A stretch of DNA of 40,487 nt from assembly GCF_014170305.1 (NCBI RefSeq), contig NZ_LZZT01000001.1, positions 1-40,487 of the forward strand, read 5' to 3'. The notes under the pieces were generated by a model. The model made no database searches and was not told the DNA's origin. It saw only the letters and a program-made list of their open reading frames with translations. The DNA comes from Achromobacter sp. UMC71. Lineage in GTDB: Bacteria; Pseudomonadota; Gammaproteobacteria; Burkholderiales; Burkholderiaceae_B. This document shows, one piece after another, positions 16,890-25,151 of the stretch (the stretch's first letter is position 1; each line of letters starts with the position of its first letter). Both the position numbers and the translations under genes were made by a program.

Positions 16890-18002
16890 ATGCGCATCCT
16901 GCACACGCTTGGTGAAAAAAGCCTGGGCGGACTTGAATTCCGCACGCTGGAACAGGCCGCCTGGCTCAATGGCCATGGCCACGCCACCGTCATCGCGGCC
17001 CCGGCCGACAGCGCCATTCGCGACGCGGCCTATCGCCGCGACATTCCCACGGTGGACATCGACTTCGATTCACCCTATTCACCAGCTACGGTGCTGAGGC
17101 TGCGCCGCGCCGTCAAGCAGATGGGCATCGACGTCATCGACAGCCACAGCCGCGCCGACGGCAAGACCGCCGCGCTCTGCCGCGACCTGTGCGCCATTGT
17201 CCGCACGCGGCATTTCGCCAAGCCGATGCCGACCTGCCCGCGGCGCCGGCTGGAATGGAAGCTGGGCTGCGACCACGTCATCGCGACCAGCGACGCCGGC
17301 CGCGACGCGCTGCTGCATGCCCGGCTGGCGCGGCCGGAACGCATCAGCGTGGTGGGGGAATGGGCCGGCGAAGCGTTCTTTCGCGTGGTCGACAAGCACG
17401 GCGTGCGCCAACGCATCAGGCGCGCATTGAACCTGGATCCCGCGGCCTATGTCGTGTCCACCATCGGCATGTTGCGCCCGGAAAAGCGCCAGACCGACCT
17501 ATTGCGCGTGGTGCTGCGCCTGCGCCGCCACACCGTGCCGGCCACCGCGCTGGTCGTGGGCATGGCCACCATCGATACCGAGCCCTACGCGCAGCAGCTG
17601 CGCGCCTTGGCGGTCCAGCTGGGTATCGCCGAGCACGTCGTATTTGCGGGCCATCGAAGCGACGTAGCAGACCTGATCCATGCGTCCGACGTGGTGCTGG
17701 TGCCCTCGGCCACCGAAGCCTGGTCACGTATCGTGCCGGAATCCTTCGCGGCGCGCTGCCCGGTGGTGGCCAGCAATATCGGCGGCCTGCCCGAGATCGT
17801 CCGGCCAGGCGCCACCGGCTGGCTGGCCGAAGCCGGCGACGTCGCCGGCTTTGCCGACCGCATCCTGGAGATCCGCGGCGACCCCATGGGCACTGCGGCC
17901 ATGGTGGAACGCGCCCGCAGCCATGCCGAGTCGAATTTCCGGCTTGGCTCCCAGATGCAGCACACCCTGGACGCCTACCAGCGCGCCCTGCGCCTGGACT
18001 GA
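16890..18002 (+). CDS. Glycosyltransferase family 4
   Basis: GT-B retaining glycosyltransferase of 370 residues. The N-terminus (MRILHTLGEKSLGGLEFRTLEQAAWLNGHGH) is a GT4 acceptor domain start. The C-terminal domain has STIGMLRPEKRQTDLLRVV and the donor-binding E-x7-E region in PSATEAWSRIVPESFAARCPVVASNIGGLPEIV. The ATG at 16890 is preferred over TTG at 16881 because it gives the standard N-terminus. The gene lies in the same direction as the GT9 gene and probably in one transcript, so both likely work on the same glycan. Confidence 0.87.
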   Translation: MRILHTLGEKSLGGLEFRTLEQAAWLNGHGHATVIAAPADSAIRDAAYRRDIPTVDIDFDSPYSPATVLRLRRAVKQMGIDVIDSHSRADGKTAALCRDLCAIVRTRHFAKPMPTCPRRRLEWKLGCDHVIATSDAGRDALLHARLARPERISVVGEWAGEAFFRVVDKHGVRQRIRRALNLDPAAYVVSTIGMLRPEKRQTDLLRVVLRLRRHTVPATALVVGMATIDTEPYAQQLRALAVQLGIAEHVVFAGHRSDVADLIHASDVVLVPSATEAWSRIVPESFAARCPVVASNIGGLPEIVRPGATGWLAEAGDVAGFADRILEIRGDPMGTAAMVERARSHAESNFRLGSQMQHTLDAYQRALRLD

Positions 18003-18008
18003 CAAGGC

Positions 18009-18596
18009 CTAGAGAAACCCCGCGGCGCGGAACATGCGGCCGTAGATGTCGCGCAGCACGTCCTGCTTGCGCCGGTTGTAGTCCGTCACCTGGTAGACGC
18101 CCAGCGCGGCGGCGTGCTTGGCCTGCGCATACCGGCCCAGGTCTTCCGGATGGCCACGCAGCCAATCACGGAACATCGTGTGGCGGATGTTCTCGGGGCA
18201 GTCCGGCGCAAAGACATGCAGATTGATGCGCGGCGAGGCGCGCTGCAGGCAGCGGTGCTGGTGCCACGAGGGCTCGCGCACCGTCAATAGGTAGCCGATC
18301 GCTTCCAGCGCCGGCACATAGGCGGCTTCGTCGGCCGGATCGGCCACCGCCACGTCGATATCGATCACCGGCTTGGCCGGCAAGCCGGGTACGGCCGTCG
18401 ACCCGACGTGGTCGATGGCCAGCATCGCGCTGCCCAGTGCCCCGGCGATTTCCGCCGCCAGGCGCTCATAAAGCCCCGGCCAGGCCGGGTCATAGGGCAC
18501 GACCGCGATGGTTTCGGGCGCCGGCTTGCCGCGGACCCACGGGTTTTCGTCCGGGTCCGCGTCGTAATGCCGCATGATGTCTTCAGGGGCAGGCAT
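18009..18596 (-). CDS. GrpB-family (UPF0157) nucleotidyltransferase-fold protein
   Basis: Protein of 195 residues of the GrpB family, which has a nucleotidyltransferase-like fold and no settled function. Signatures are VVPYDPAWPGLYERLAAEI, the core DHVGSTAVPGLPAKPVIDIDVAV (GS plus D-x-D, the catalytic pattern of the fold), RINLHVF and FRDWLRGHPEDLGRYAQAK. The start at 18596 is chosen because GGAAAG lies about 6 bases upstream; ATGs at 18608 and 18617 are possible. The gene is convergent with the GT4 gene (7-base gap) and downstream of the small basic protein gene. Confidence 0.82.
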   Translation of the reverse strand: MPAPEDIMRHYDADPDENPWVRGKPAPETIAVVPYDPAWPGLYERLAAEIAGALGSAMLAIDHVGSTAVPGLPAKPVIDIDVAVADPADEAAYVPALEAIGYLLTVREPSWHQHRCLQRASPRINLHVFAPDCPENIRHTMFRDWLRGHPEDLGRYAQAKHAAALGVYQVTDYNRRKQDVLRDIYGRMFRAAGFL

Positions 18597-18632
18597 CGTG
18601 CTTTCCATCCAGATCAAATCGGGGCGCGGGCC

Positions 18633-18803
18633 CTAGCGTCCGCGGGCGGATCCGCGGCTGCCCGGCTTGCGGTCCATGGCCCGTCCCTTGGGGGAAAAGG
18701 TGTTCTTCGGGGCCGGCCAGCCCTTGGCGGCGGCGGGAACGTCCGGCTTTTTCTGCACGGCGGGTTTGTCTTTCTGTTCCGGGGGGGTGTCTTTCTTGTC
18801 CAT
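18633..18803 (-). CDS. Small basic, disordered protein (56 residues), function unknown
   Basis: ATG at 18803 is preceded by AGGAG, and the frame runs to TAG at 18633. The product is 56 residues, very rich in lysine, proline and arginine, with no hydrophobic segment (begins MDKKDTPPEQKDKPAVQKK, then GWPAPKNTFSPKGRAMD and an RGSARGR tail). It lacks a signal peptide and looks intrinsically disordered and possibly nucleic-acid binding. Codon use fits the neighbours and overlapping frames are less convincing. It precedes the GrpB gene by 36 bases. A copy of the 17-bp repeat lies 81 bases upstream of its start. Confidence 0.6.
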   Translation of the reverse strand: MDKKDTPPEQKDKPAVQKKPDVPAAAKGWPAPKNTFSPKGRAMDRKPGSRGSARGR

Positions 18804-18884
18804 GAGGGCTCCTGGGGACGGCCCGCGGCGGCATGCCGCAAGGCCAATGGGGTCAGCATACGCGTTTTGCGCGGCCTGGCCACA

Positions 18885-18901
18885 ATTCAGAAAGTTCCAA
18901 T
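18885..18901 (+). promoter_or_regulatory. 17-bp repeat element, copy 1 (candidate NarL-family operator)
   Basis: ATTCAGAAAGTTCCAAT, identical to copy 4 at 25792-25808. Read on the other strand it is ATTGGAA-CT-TTCTGAA-T: two inverted heptamers (ATTGGAA and TTCAGAA) with a 2-bp spacer. It lies in the divergent gap between the 56-residue protein gene (81 bases) and the HTH protein gene (66 bases). Confidence 0.6.
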
Positions 18902-18967
18902 GGCGCGGGGGTCATCCGGCTTGCACACTGGGGATGCAATCCAACACTGAAGCCAACCACCCCGACT

Positions 18968-19354
18968 ATGCCTCCCCCTCTACTCAGCGACGTCGCCGCT
19001 GAAAGCATGTTTCGCCCCCCGGAACTGATGGACAAACTCCCACCGCCTGGCATTCTGATGTTGATGCGCGAACACGGCTGGTCGGCCCTGCGCGCCTGGC
19101 GCGAAACCCACAACCTGAGCCGCACCGAAGTCGCGAACCGGCTCGACCTCACGCTCAATACCTATCTTCTGCTTGAAGACGGCGTGGTGCCGCTGTGCGA
19201 ATGGACCGCGCCTTTTCTCGAAGCGCGCCTGCAGATCAAATGGTCCATCGTCTGGCATGCGCCCATCCTCCCGTCCCGCGACGCAGCATCCAGGTACCCG
19301 CTAGCCAAACGGCGGGGCCGTGCACGCCGCGAGCCCCTGGACCAAAACCCATAA
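18968..19354 (+). CDS. Small helix-turn-helix (XRE-like) protein
   Basis: Protein of 128 residues. The central part (about 38-75: ALRAWRETHNLSRTEVANRLDLTLNTYLLLED) resembles a lambda-repressor/XRE helix-turn-helix, with the usual spacing of alanine and leucine and a following LLEDG turn. The N-terminus is proline-rich and the C-terminus is basic. The ATG at 18968 is taken as start; no strong ribosome site is seen, and ATG at 19007 (MFRPPEL) is an alternative. Copy 1 of the 17-bp repeat lies 66 bases upstream. The family beyond the HTH is not recognised. Confidence 0.55.
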   Translation: MPPPLLSDVAAESMFRPPELMDKLPPPGILMLMREHGWSALRAWRETHNLSRTEVANRLDLTLNTYLLLEDGVVPLCEWTAPFLEARLQIKWSIVWHAPILPSRDAASRYPLAKRRGRARREPLDQNP

Positions 19355-19388
19355 AAAAAGGCGCGCCTCTCTTTGCGAAGGCGCGCCT
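19353..19388 (-). terminator. Second of two tandem terminators for the DUF1090 gene
   Basis: Two copies of the palindrome AGGCGCGCCT (19359-19368 and 19379-19388) form a 10-bp stem. Read leftward it is followed by seven T residues (A-run 19353-19359 on the plus strand). It starts right at the stop of the HTH gene and may also help end that transcript. Confidence 0.7.
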
Positions 19389-19430
19389 AAAAAGATCCCG
19401 CCGTGGCCGGCCCACGACCCAGACGGGATC
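19389..19430 (-). terminator. First of two tandem terminators for the DUF1090 gene
   Basis: GATCCCG (19394-19400) pairs with CGGGATC (19424-19430). Leftward transcripts then meet five T residues (A-run 19389-19393 on the plus strand). It lies 9 bases after the DUF1090 stop. Confidence 0.65.
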
Positions 19431-19439
19431 CCCAGCGAT

Positions 19440-19880
19440 CTAACTGCGTTGCTCGATCCGAGCGGCGTCCAATTCCTGCATGGCCCGGTCCAGCTTCTGC
19501 TTGGCGCGGCTGATACGGTTGGCGTCGCCGTCGCGCAGCTCACGGTTCAGCACTTCTTGGCGGGTGTCGACCTTGCTTTGCTTTTCAGCGACCTTTGCGG
19601 CACGCGCTTTCGCAAGCGTCTTGTCGTCGCATTTATGGCTCATGGCCAGCGCCACCCGCAGGCCAGCGATGCGCGCGTTGTCGGCATGAGCGCGTTGCGC
19701 TGCGTCAAGCGCTTGCTCGACCTCCTGGATCTTGGCGGCGCAGCCCGTAGGAATTTCAGCTTGCGCATCGACATCGCCAAATACCGCTGCCAGAGCCAGC
19801 GTGGCCCCCACCAGGGCAGCGCCCCTGACGGCATGGATGCGATGTCTGGCGACACCCGCGGCGGTTTTCTGCATACCCAT
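19440..19880 (-). CDS. DUF1090 (YqjC-like) periplasmic protein
   Basis: Exported protein of 146 residues. A signal peptide with a basic start and hydrophobic core (about 20-38, ending DAQA) is followed by the DUF1090 pattern: an early cysteine (PTGCAAKIQEVEQALDAAQ), the AGLRVAL segment, a second cysteine (SHKCDD) and a long charged coiled-coil region (KARAAKVAEKQSKVDTRQEV onward). The E. coli homologue YqjC is of unknown function. The start at 19880 has AGGAA just upstream. Copy 2 of the 17-bp repeat lies 66 bases upstream and may control it. Two terminators follow. Confidence 0.82.
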   Translation of the reverse strand: MGMQKTAAGVARHRIHAVRGAALVGATLALAAVFGDVDAQAEIPTGCAAKIQEVEQALDAAQRAHADNARIAGLRVALAMSHKCDDKTLAKARAAKVAEKQSKVDTRQEVLNRELRDGDANRISRAKQKLDRAMQELDAARIEQRS

Positions 19881-19946
19881 AAGTTCCTATACCAGCCGCA
19901 AAACGCGGCGAATGGCTCATGGTGCCCAGCCACCGGTTCGCTGAAC

Positions 19947-19963
19947 ATTGGAATATTCTGAAA
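19947..19963 (-). promoter_or_regulatory. 17-bp repeat element, copy 2 (inverted)
   Basis: Minus-strand reading TTTCAGAATATTCCAAT, which matches copies 1 and 4 at 14 of 17 positions. It is the most symmetric copy (ATTGGAA-TA-TTCTGAA). It lies in the divergent gap between the DUF1090 gene (66 bases) and the REC-EAL gene (126 bases). Confidence 0.55.
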
Positions 19964-20016
19964 ATGGCAACGCTTGAAGATCTCAAGAAATTTCCAGTCT
20001 GCACTCCTGTAACAAA

Positions 20017-20033
20017 TATCAGAAACATCCAAT
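20017..20033 (+). promoter_or_regulatory. 17-bp repeat element, copy 3
   Basis: TATCAGAAACATCCAAT, which matches copies 1 and 4 at 13 of 17 positions and keeps the invariant core TCAGAA-N3-TCCAAT. It lies 56 bases upstream of the REC-EAL start and 53 bases after copy 2, so the two could act as a paired site. Confidence 0.5.
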
Positions 20034-20089
20034 GCCCTCCCCTTGGCCTCCAGCGCAGAATGCACTCGAACTCACAAATTGGAAGGCAC

Positions 20090-21319
20090 ATGACACTTCG
20101 AGTGCTTGTACTGGAAGACGATCCTATCCAGGCGCGGTACGCGTCCGCAGCCCTGTCCCGTTGCGACCTCGCGGAGTTCGGCGTCGTCAACGATGCGCAC
20201 GATGCCTTGCGGCGCCTGCGCGCCCAGCGCTGGGACGTACTGCTGTGCGACCTGCGCCTGCCCGGCATGGACGGCATTTCGCTGGTGCGCGAGCTGGCCA
20301 CGCTGAACACGCCACCCCAGGTTATCTTCACTACGACGCTCGATCCGCGCTTCCTGCGATCCGCAGAACTGGTCGCCCGCAGTTCGTCGGTCGAAGTCAT
20401 CGGCCTGATCGAAAAGCCGCTGGCCGTGGACGCGCTGCGCGACATCCTGGCGGGCGGCGGCCACCACGCCCAGGCAAACCCCGCCTTGCCGGCCGGCCGG
20501 GGATTTCCGGTCACCGAGCGCGCCGCGCTAGAGGCCTTGCAAGACGGCCGCATCCAACCGTGGTTCCAGCCTCAGATCTGCTGCCGGAGCGGCCGCATTC
20601 TTGGCGTCGAAGCGCTGGCGCGTTGGTACGAACCCTTGCACGGCATCCTGTCGCCCACAACCTTCCTGCCCACCATCGCCGCCCGCAACCTCGACGGGCA
20701 ACTGGCCGCCTGCATCCTGCGGCAATCCTTGACTGCCCAGCAACGCTGGCAAGCGGACGGCCTGAACGTCTCGGTCTCCATCAATCTCAGCAGCGCCGCC
20801 ATGGCCCGCCACAGCGTGGTGCAATCGCTGGTCGATCTGTCCGACGCCTGCGGCGCCCGGCGCGAGAACGTCGTCTTCGAAATGACCGAAACGCTATGCG
20901 ACAACGCGGCCGAAGGCTCGCTGTTCGAGAACCTGGCCGAACTGCGCATGGCCGGATTCGGGCTCGCCATCGACGATTTCGGCATCGGCTATTCATCGAT
21001 GGCACGGCTGCGCGACATCCCTTTCACGGAACTCAAGATCGACCGCTCTTTCCTGGAAGGGCTGTCCCATCATCCACATCAACGCGCCATCGTGGAATCC
21101 ATGATCGGCCTGGCGCACCGGCTGGGCATGCATACCGTTGCCGAAGGCGTGGAGACTGAAGCGCACAGCAAGGTCATTCGCGAACTCGGCTGCGACCGCG
21201 AACAGGGCTATCTGTACGGCGCTCCCATGCCGGAATGGCAATTACTGTCGTTCTGCCAGGCCCGCGGCATGCTGCCGCTGGCCGAACACACCTTACCGCC
21301 CTCTTCGCTATGCAGCTAA
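20090..21319 (+). CDS. Response regulator with EAL domain: c-di-GMP phosphodiesterase, RocR-like
   Basis: Protein of 409 residues with a receiver domain (about 1-122: acidic pair D10-D11, phosphoacceptor D54, K109) joined to an EAL domain (about 140-395). The catalytic set appears complete: E174 in the EALARW motif, N in INLSS, E in EMTET, two D in IDDFGIGYSS, K in LKIDRSF, E in AEGVET and Q before GYLYG. It should therefore hydrolyse cyclic di-GMP, controlled by phosphorylation. The start at 20090 (MTLRVLVLEDD) has GGAAGG closely upstream. The domain order and the neighbours match Pseudomonas RocR/SadR beside RocS and RocA. Confidence 0.9.
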   Translation: MTLRVLVLEDDPIQARYASAALSRCDLAEFGVVNDAHDALRRLRAQRWDVLLCDLRLPGMDGISLVRELATLNTPPQVIFTTTLDPRFLRSAELVARSSSVEVIGLIEKPLAVDALRDILAGGGHHAQANPALPAGRGFPVTERAALEALQDGRIQPWFQPQICCRSGRILGVEALARWYEPLHGILSPTTFLPTIAARNLDGQLAACILRQSLTAQQRWQADGLNVSVSINLSSAAMARHSVVQSLVDLSDACGARRENVVFEMTETLCDNAAEGSLFENLAELRMAGFGLAIDDFGIGYSSMARLRDIPFTELKIDRSFLEGLSHHPHQRAIVESMIGLAHRLGMHTVAEGVETEAHSKVIRELGCDREQGYLYGAPMPEWQLLSFCQARGMLPLAEHTLPPSSLCS

Positions 21320-21375
21320 AATGTGCCGATCTGCCGTAACGGTTGATGCCTGCCCGCAATGAAGGATATGGCACC

Positions 21376-24300
21376 GTGCCTACTGTATTCGCACCCGCGT
21401 TCCGGAAGCTGCTTGGCGGCGCCGCAATCGCCCTGGCCCTGACGCTCTCCCCCCTCCAATCACGCGCTGCGCCCGTTTCCCCCCCGCCCATTGCAGACCT
21501 GGCCAGTTCATCGGAAGCCAGCAGTGTGGTGCTGCCCCATTCCGGCGACGAAAATGATGCGGCGCCCAACCGCCGCGTCATCGTGGGCGTGCTGGAGGGC
21601 ATGGCGCCCCTGATGTCGCGCAGCGATCGCAACGACAAGGCCCGCGGCCTGGCGGCCGACTACCTGGACATCATTGCCCGAGCCAGAAACCTGTCGGCAG
21701 GGGTCCGCTTCTACGACAACCTGGCCGCGTTGTCGGCCGCGCTGGCCGCAGGCGAGATCGACGCGGCCGTCGGCGCCGATGCCATGCTGCCGCCCGCGCA
21801 ATACCCGCGGTCGGCGCCTATTTTCAGCGCCGCCGCCGTCGTCATCACCCGTTCCGAAGCACGCAACACCAATGCGCTGGGCAAGGGAACGCTCGGATAC
21901 CTGCGCACCGAGCTGGACACCAGCGCGGTGCAAGGGCGCCTCCCCGACGTGCCACTGCAAGCCGTGGACAGCTACTACGAAGGCCTGGAGCGCGTCGCCA
22001 CCCACAAGGACGTGGCGTTCCTGGGAGACACCGTCTCGATCTCGGCCTACAACAACGCCATCCTGTTCTACATGCTCAAAGCGCGCCCCTCCACCACGGG
22101 CCTGCGCACGCAATACCATTTTGTCTTCAATCCGCAGCGCGCCGATCTGCTGCGCGTCTTCGACGAGGCCCTGGGCACCGTTCCGCCGCGGGCCCAGGCC
22201 ACGCTGCAGCGGCGCTGGGTACTGGCCGAGCAGGGCCGGCTGGACGGCAAAGTCAACTTCACCGACGCCGAGCTGCAATGGATCAAGGACCACCCGAAGG
22301 TATCGGTCGCGGCTTCCGCGCTGGTGATTCCCTTCACCTTCCGCGACAGTTTCGGCCGGGCCGCGGGCATTTCCAGTTCGGTGCTGGATCTGATCTCCGC
22401 CCAGACCGGGCTGGTCTTCACGCACGAATTCTATGATTCGGCGCTGGACCAGCTCAACGCCGTGCGCGCAGGGCAAGCGGACATGGCCAGCACCATGCAG
22501 GGCAACTATCCGGATTTCTCCGGTCTGTTGACGAGCCGGCCCATCCTGCGCACGACCTACGCCCTGATTTCACGACCAGACGGCCCCCGGCCCAGAGACT
22601 TCTCGGAACTGGCGCCCCTGCGCGTAGCCCTGGTTGCCGCATCCCCGCTCAAGTCGCTACTTGCATCGTCCTCTTCCGGCCGATCCCCGGTTGTCGTCCC
22701 CGTATCGACCGGCCTGGCTGCGCTGAACGCGGTCGCCACTGGCGAGGCCGACGCGACCGTTCTGCTCTATCCGTCCGCTGAATACCTGATCACCCGCTTC
22801 TATCAAGGCCAGTTGCTGATCACGGGCATCGCCAAGCCGGACATGGTCCCCTTCGTCTACCCGGTCTCCGACCGCGCCCCGCTGCTGGCCTCGATCATCG
22901 ACAAGGTGCTCGACGCCATCACCGACGATCAGATGGAATTCATCATCGGGCAGTGGCAATACTCCGAGCAGCTGGAATTTCGCTGGGCCGCCCGCGGGCC
23001 GCTGATACGCGGCCTGATCATTGCGGGCAGCATTGCCGCCGTGCTGGTCGCTGCGTGGCTGCTCATCCTGCTCGTACGGTTCATGAACCGGCGCCGCAAC
23101 GACCGCCTCATGCAGGAACGCCTGACGCTCAAGCGTCAGATGCTGGATGCCAATCCCAACCCCATGTACGTCTGGAATCCGGACGGCGTCATGATCGCCT
23201 GCAACGAGGCCTTCGAGAAGCTGGTCAAGGATCCCATCGTGGACATGAACCTGACCCTCGAAGGCATCGCCACGCTGGACGACGAAAGCCGCCAGAAAAT
23301 CCGGCAGGCCTACGATGAGGTCAAAGCCACCCGCCAGCCCTACTTCGCCGAAATGACCCTGACCCTGGGCGGGCGCGAGCTTACCGGTCAACATTGGGTG
23401 GTGCCGCTATTGGCTGCCGATGGCGAAATCCAGGCCTTGCTCGGCGGCTGGGTCGACCTGACTGAACTGAAAGCGACCGAACGCTCGCTGCAACTGGCCA
23501 TCCAGCACGCCGATGCAGCCAATCGCGCGAAGATGCTGTTCCTGGCGACCATCAGCCACGAGATCCGCACGCCGATGAATATCGTGGTCGGCGCGCTGGA
23601 ACTCCTCAAGGAAGGCAAGGCCGGCGACGTCTCGCTGCCTGCCCAGCGGCAGGCAGCGCTGGCCTACGATTCGGCCACCGCGCTGCTGCTGTTGCTCAAT
23701 GACATCCTGCATTACTCCAAGATCGAGGCTGGCGAAGTATCGCTGCATTTTTCGTCCAACGACCTGACCGAGACCCTGCCCCGCTGGGTCGCCGCATTCG
23801 ACCGCTCGGCCGAGGCCAAGCACATCAGCCTGACCACGCGGGTCGCCCCCGACGTGCCCACCGAATTGGTGTTCGACGCAGGCCGCCTGCGGCAGATCGT
23901 CAACAACCTGGTCGCCAACGCGATCAAATTCACCCCGGAAGGGGAGGTGACGGTCACCGCCAGCCTGGGCAGGCAAGGCAAGGACTGGTGTGTCGTGCAC
24001 ATCGCCGTGCAGGATACCGGCATCGGCATCGCGGCCGACGTCGTGCCGCAACTGTTCAGCCCATTCCAGCAAGCCACCGCCAGCACCTACGAACGCTATG
24101 GCGGCACCGGCATGGGGCTGGCCATCAGCAAGAAGCTGGCCGCGCTCTTCGGCGGAGAGATCTCCCTGCAAAGCACCGAAGGCCAAGGCACCACCGTCAC
24201 CGTGACCCTGCCCATGCGCCATGGCAACACCTGGTCCGTTCCCGCCGCGCCCGAATCGGGTACCGTGGAACAATTCCCGGCATTGGGCCTGCCGGCCACC

Positions 24301-25137
24301 AGCACGGTGCTGATCGTGGATGATCACCCGTCCAACCGGATGCTGCTGGAAACACAGCTGCGCCTGCTGGGCCTGCAGGTGATTTCGGCGTCGTCGGGCC
24401 CGCAAGCCCTGGACGCGCTGCACCATGCCTGGAAGCACGATCATGGCGCCGGCGGCATCGCCGCCGTCATCACGGACTGCACCATGCCCGGCATGGATGG
24501 CTACACCCTGGCCCTCGAAATCGCGGCAGGCGCCGCCGCCCGCGGGCTGCGCAAGCCGCCCATTATCGGCTATTCGGCGGACGGCACCGCCACCGCCCAC
24601 CGCCGCTGCCTGGAATCCGGCATGCTGGGCCTGCTGGTCAAGCCCGTGGAACTGAATACGCTGCGCGCCGCGCTGCTCGGCCCCCCCGAAACCCTTGTGC
24701 AAACCGCTGCCGAGGCCTCCCCCCACGCCCCCGCGGCGCCGTCCCAGGAGCCCGCCGTTTCGCCCTCCAGTGAATATCTCGACAACCTGGTGACGGTGTT
24801 CGGCACCCCCGAGAAGGCCAGGCAATTCGTCGCCACCTTCCTGGACCTGTTCAGCCAGGATCTGGAAGACCTTGCCGCCCTGCTCCCCCTGAACCATGAC
24901 GGCAAACTGCACGACTGGATCCACCGCGCAAAGGGGTCCACGCACGCGGTCCAGCACCTTGGCCTGATCGAGTGCGTAGCCAGGTTTTCGGGCGCCATCC
25001 GCATGGCGGACGCCGCTGGCCGGGAGGCAATCGGCGCCGCCTTCATCGCCGAATGCCGGCAGATCATGGCAAAAATGCGGGAACAAGCCGATTCAGGCCC
25101 AGCGAGCGGCATAATATCGTCGGACCACATCCCCTGA
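21376..25137 (+). CDS. BvgS/RocS-type unorthodox sensor kinase
   Basis: Membrane phosphorelay sensor of about 1253 residues (Bordetella pertussis BvgS has 1238). Order: signal peptide (about 1-32), periplasmic Venus-flytrap domain 1 (about 65-285), Venus-flytrap domain 2 (about 305-530), TM (about 545-570), PAS (about 585-695), kinase domain with H728 (ISHEIRTPMN) and ATPase motifs (NNLVANAIKF, DTGIGI, GGTGMGLAIS), receiver with D1034 (ITDCTMPGMDG), and Hpt with H1183 (HRAKGSTHAV). All relay residues are intact. The GTG at 21376 is chosen because AAGGA lies 9 bases upstream; ATG at 21346 is in frame. It should pass phosphate to the NarL-type regulator and perhaps to the REC-EAL protein. Confidence 0.92.
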   Translation: MPTVFAPAFRKLLGGAAIALALTLSPLQSRAAPVSPPPIADLASSSEASSVVLPHSGDENDAAPNRRVIVGVLEGMAPLMSRSDRNDKARGLAADYLDIIARARNLSAGVRFYDNLAALSAALAAGEIDAAVGADAMLPPAQYPRSAPIFSAAAVVITRSEARNTNALGKGTLGYLRTELDTSAVQGRLPDVPLQAVDSYYEGLERVATHKDVAFLGDTVSISAYNNAILFYMLKARPSTTGLRTQYHFVFNPQRADLLRVFDEALGTVPPRAQATLQRRWVLAEQGRLDGKVNFTDAELQWIKDHPKVSVAASALVIPFTFRDSFGRAAGISSSVLDLISAQTGLVFTHEFYDSALDQLNAVRAGQADMASTMQGNYPDFSGLLTSRPILRTTYALISRPDGPRPRDFSELAPLRVALVAASPLKSLLASSSSGRSPVVVPVSTGLAALNAVATGEADATVLLYPSAEYLITRFYQGQLLITGIAKPDMVPFVYPVSDRAPLLASIIDKVLDAITDDQMEFIIGQWQYSEQLEFRWAARGPLIRGLIIAGSIAAVLVAAWLLILLVRFMNRRRNDRLMQERLTLKRQMLDANPNPMYVWNPDGVMIACNEAFEKLVKDPIVDMNLTLEGIATLDDESRQKIRQAYDEVKATRQPYFAEMTLTLGGRELTGQHWVVPLLAADGEIQALLGGWVDLTELKATERSLQLAIQHADAANRAKMLFLATISHEIRTPMNIVVGALELLKEGKAGDVSLPAQRQAALAYDSATALLLLLNDILHYSKIEAGEVSLHFSSNDLTETLPRWVAAFDRSAEAKHISLTTRVAPDVPTELVFDAGRLRQIVNNLVANAIKFTPEGEVTVTASLGRQGKDWCVVHIAVQDTGIGIAADVVPQLFSPFQQATASTYERYGGTGMGLAISKKLAALFGGEISLQSTEGQGTTVTVTLPMRHGNTWSVPAAPESGTVEQFPALGLPATSTVLIVDDHPSNRMLLETQLRLLGLQVISASSGPQALDALHHAWKHDHGAGGIAAVITDCTMPGMDGYTLALEIAAGAAARGLRKPPIIGYSADGTATAHRRCLESGMLGLLVKPVELNTLRAALLGPPETLVQTAAEASPHAPAAPSQEPAVSPSSEYLDNLVTVFGTPEKARQFVATFLDLFSQDLEDLAALLPLNHDGKLHDWIHRAKGSTHAVQHLGLIECVARFSGAIRMADAAGREAIGAAFIAECRQIMAKMREQADSGPASGIISSDHIP

Positions 25138-25151
25138 AAGGCCTGCATATC

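Noticed and set aside
18614..18883. Alternative minus- and plus-strand frames over the 56-residue gene
   Set aside because: They lack ribosome sites and have extreme Arg/Pro composition. The third minus frame has AGGAG and a more natural protein.
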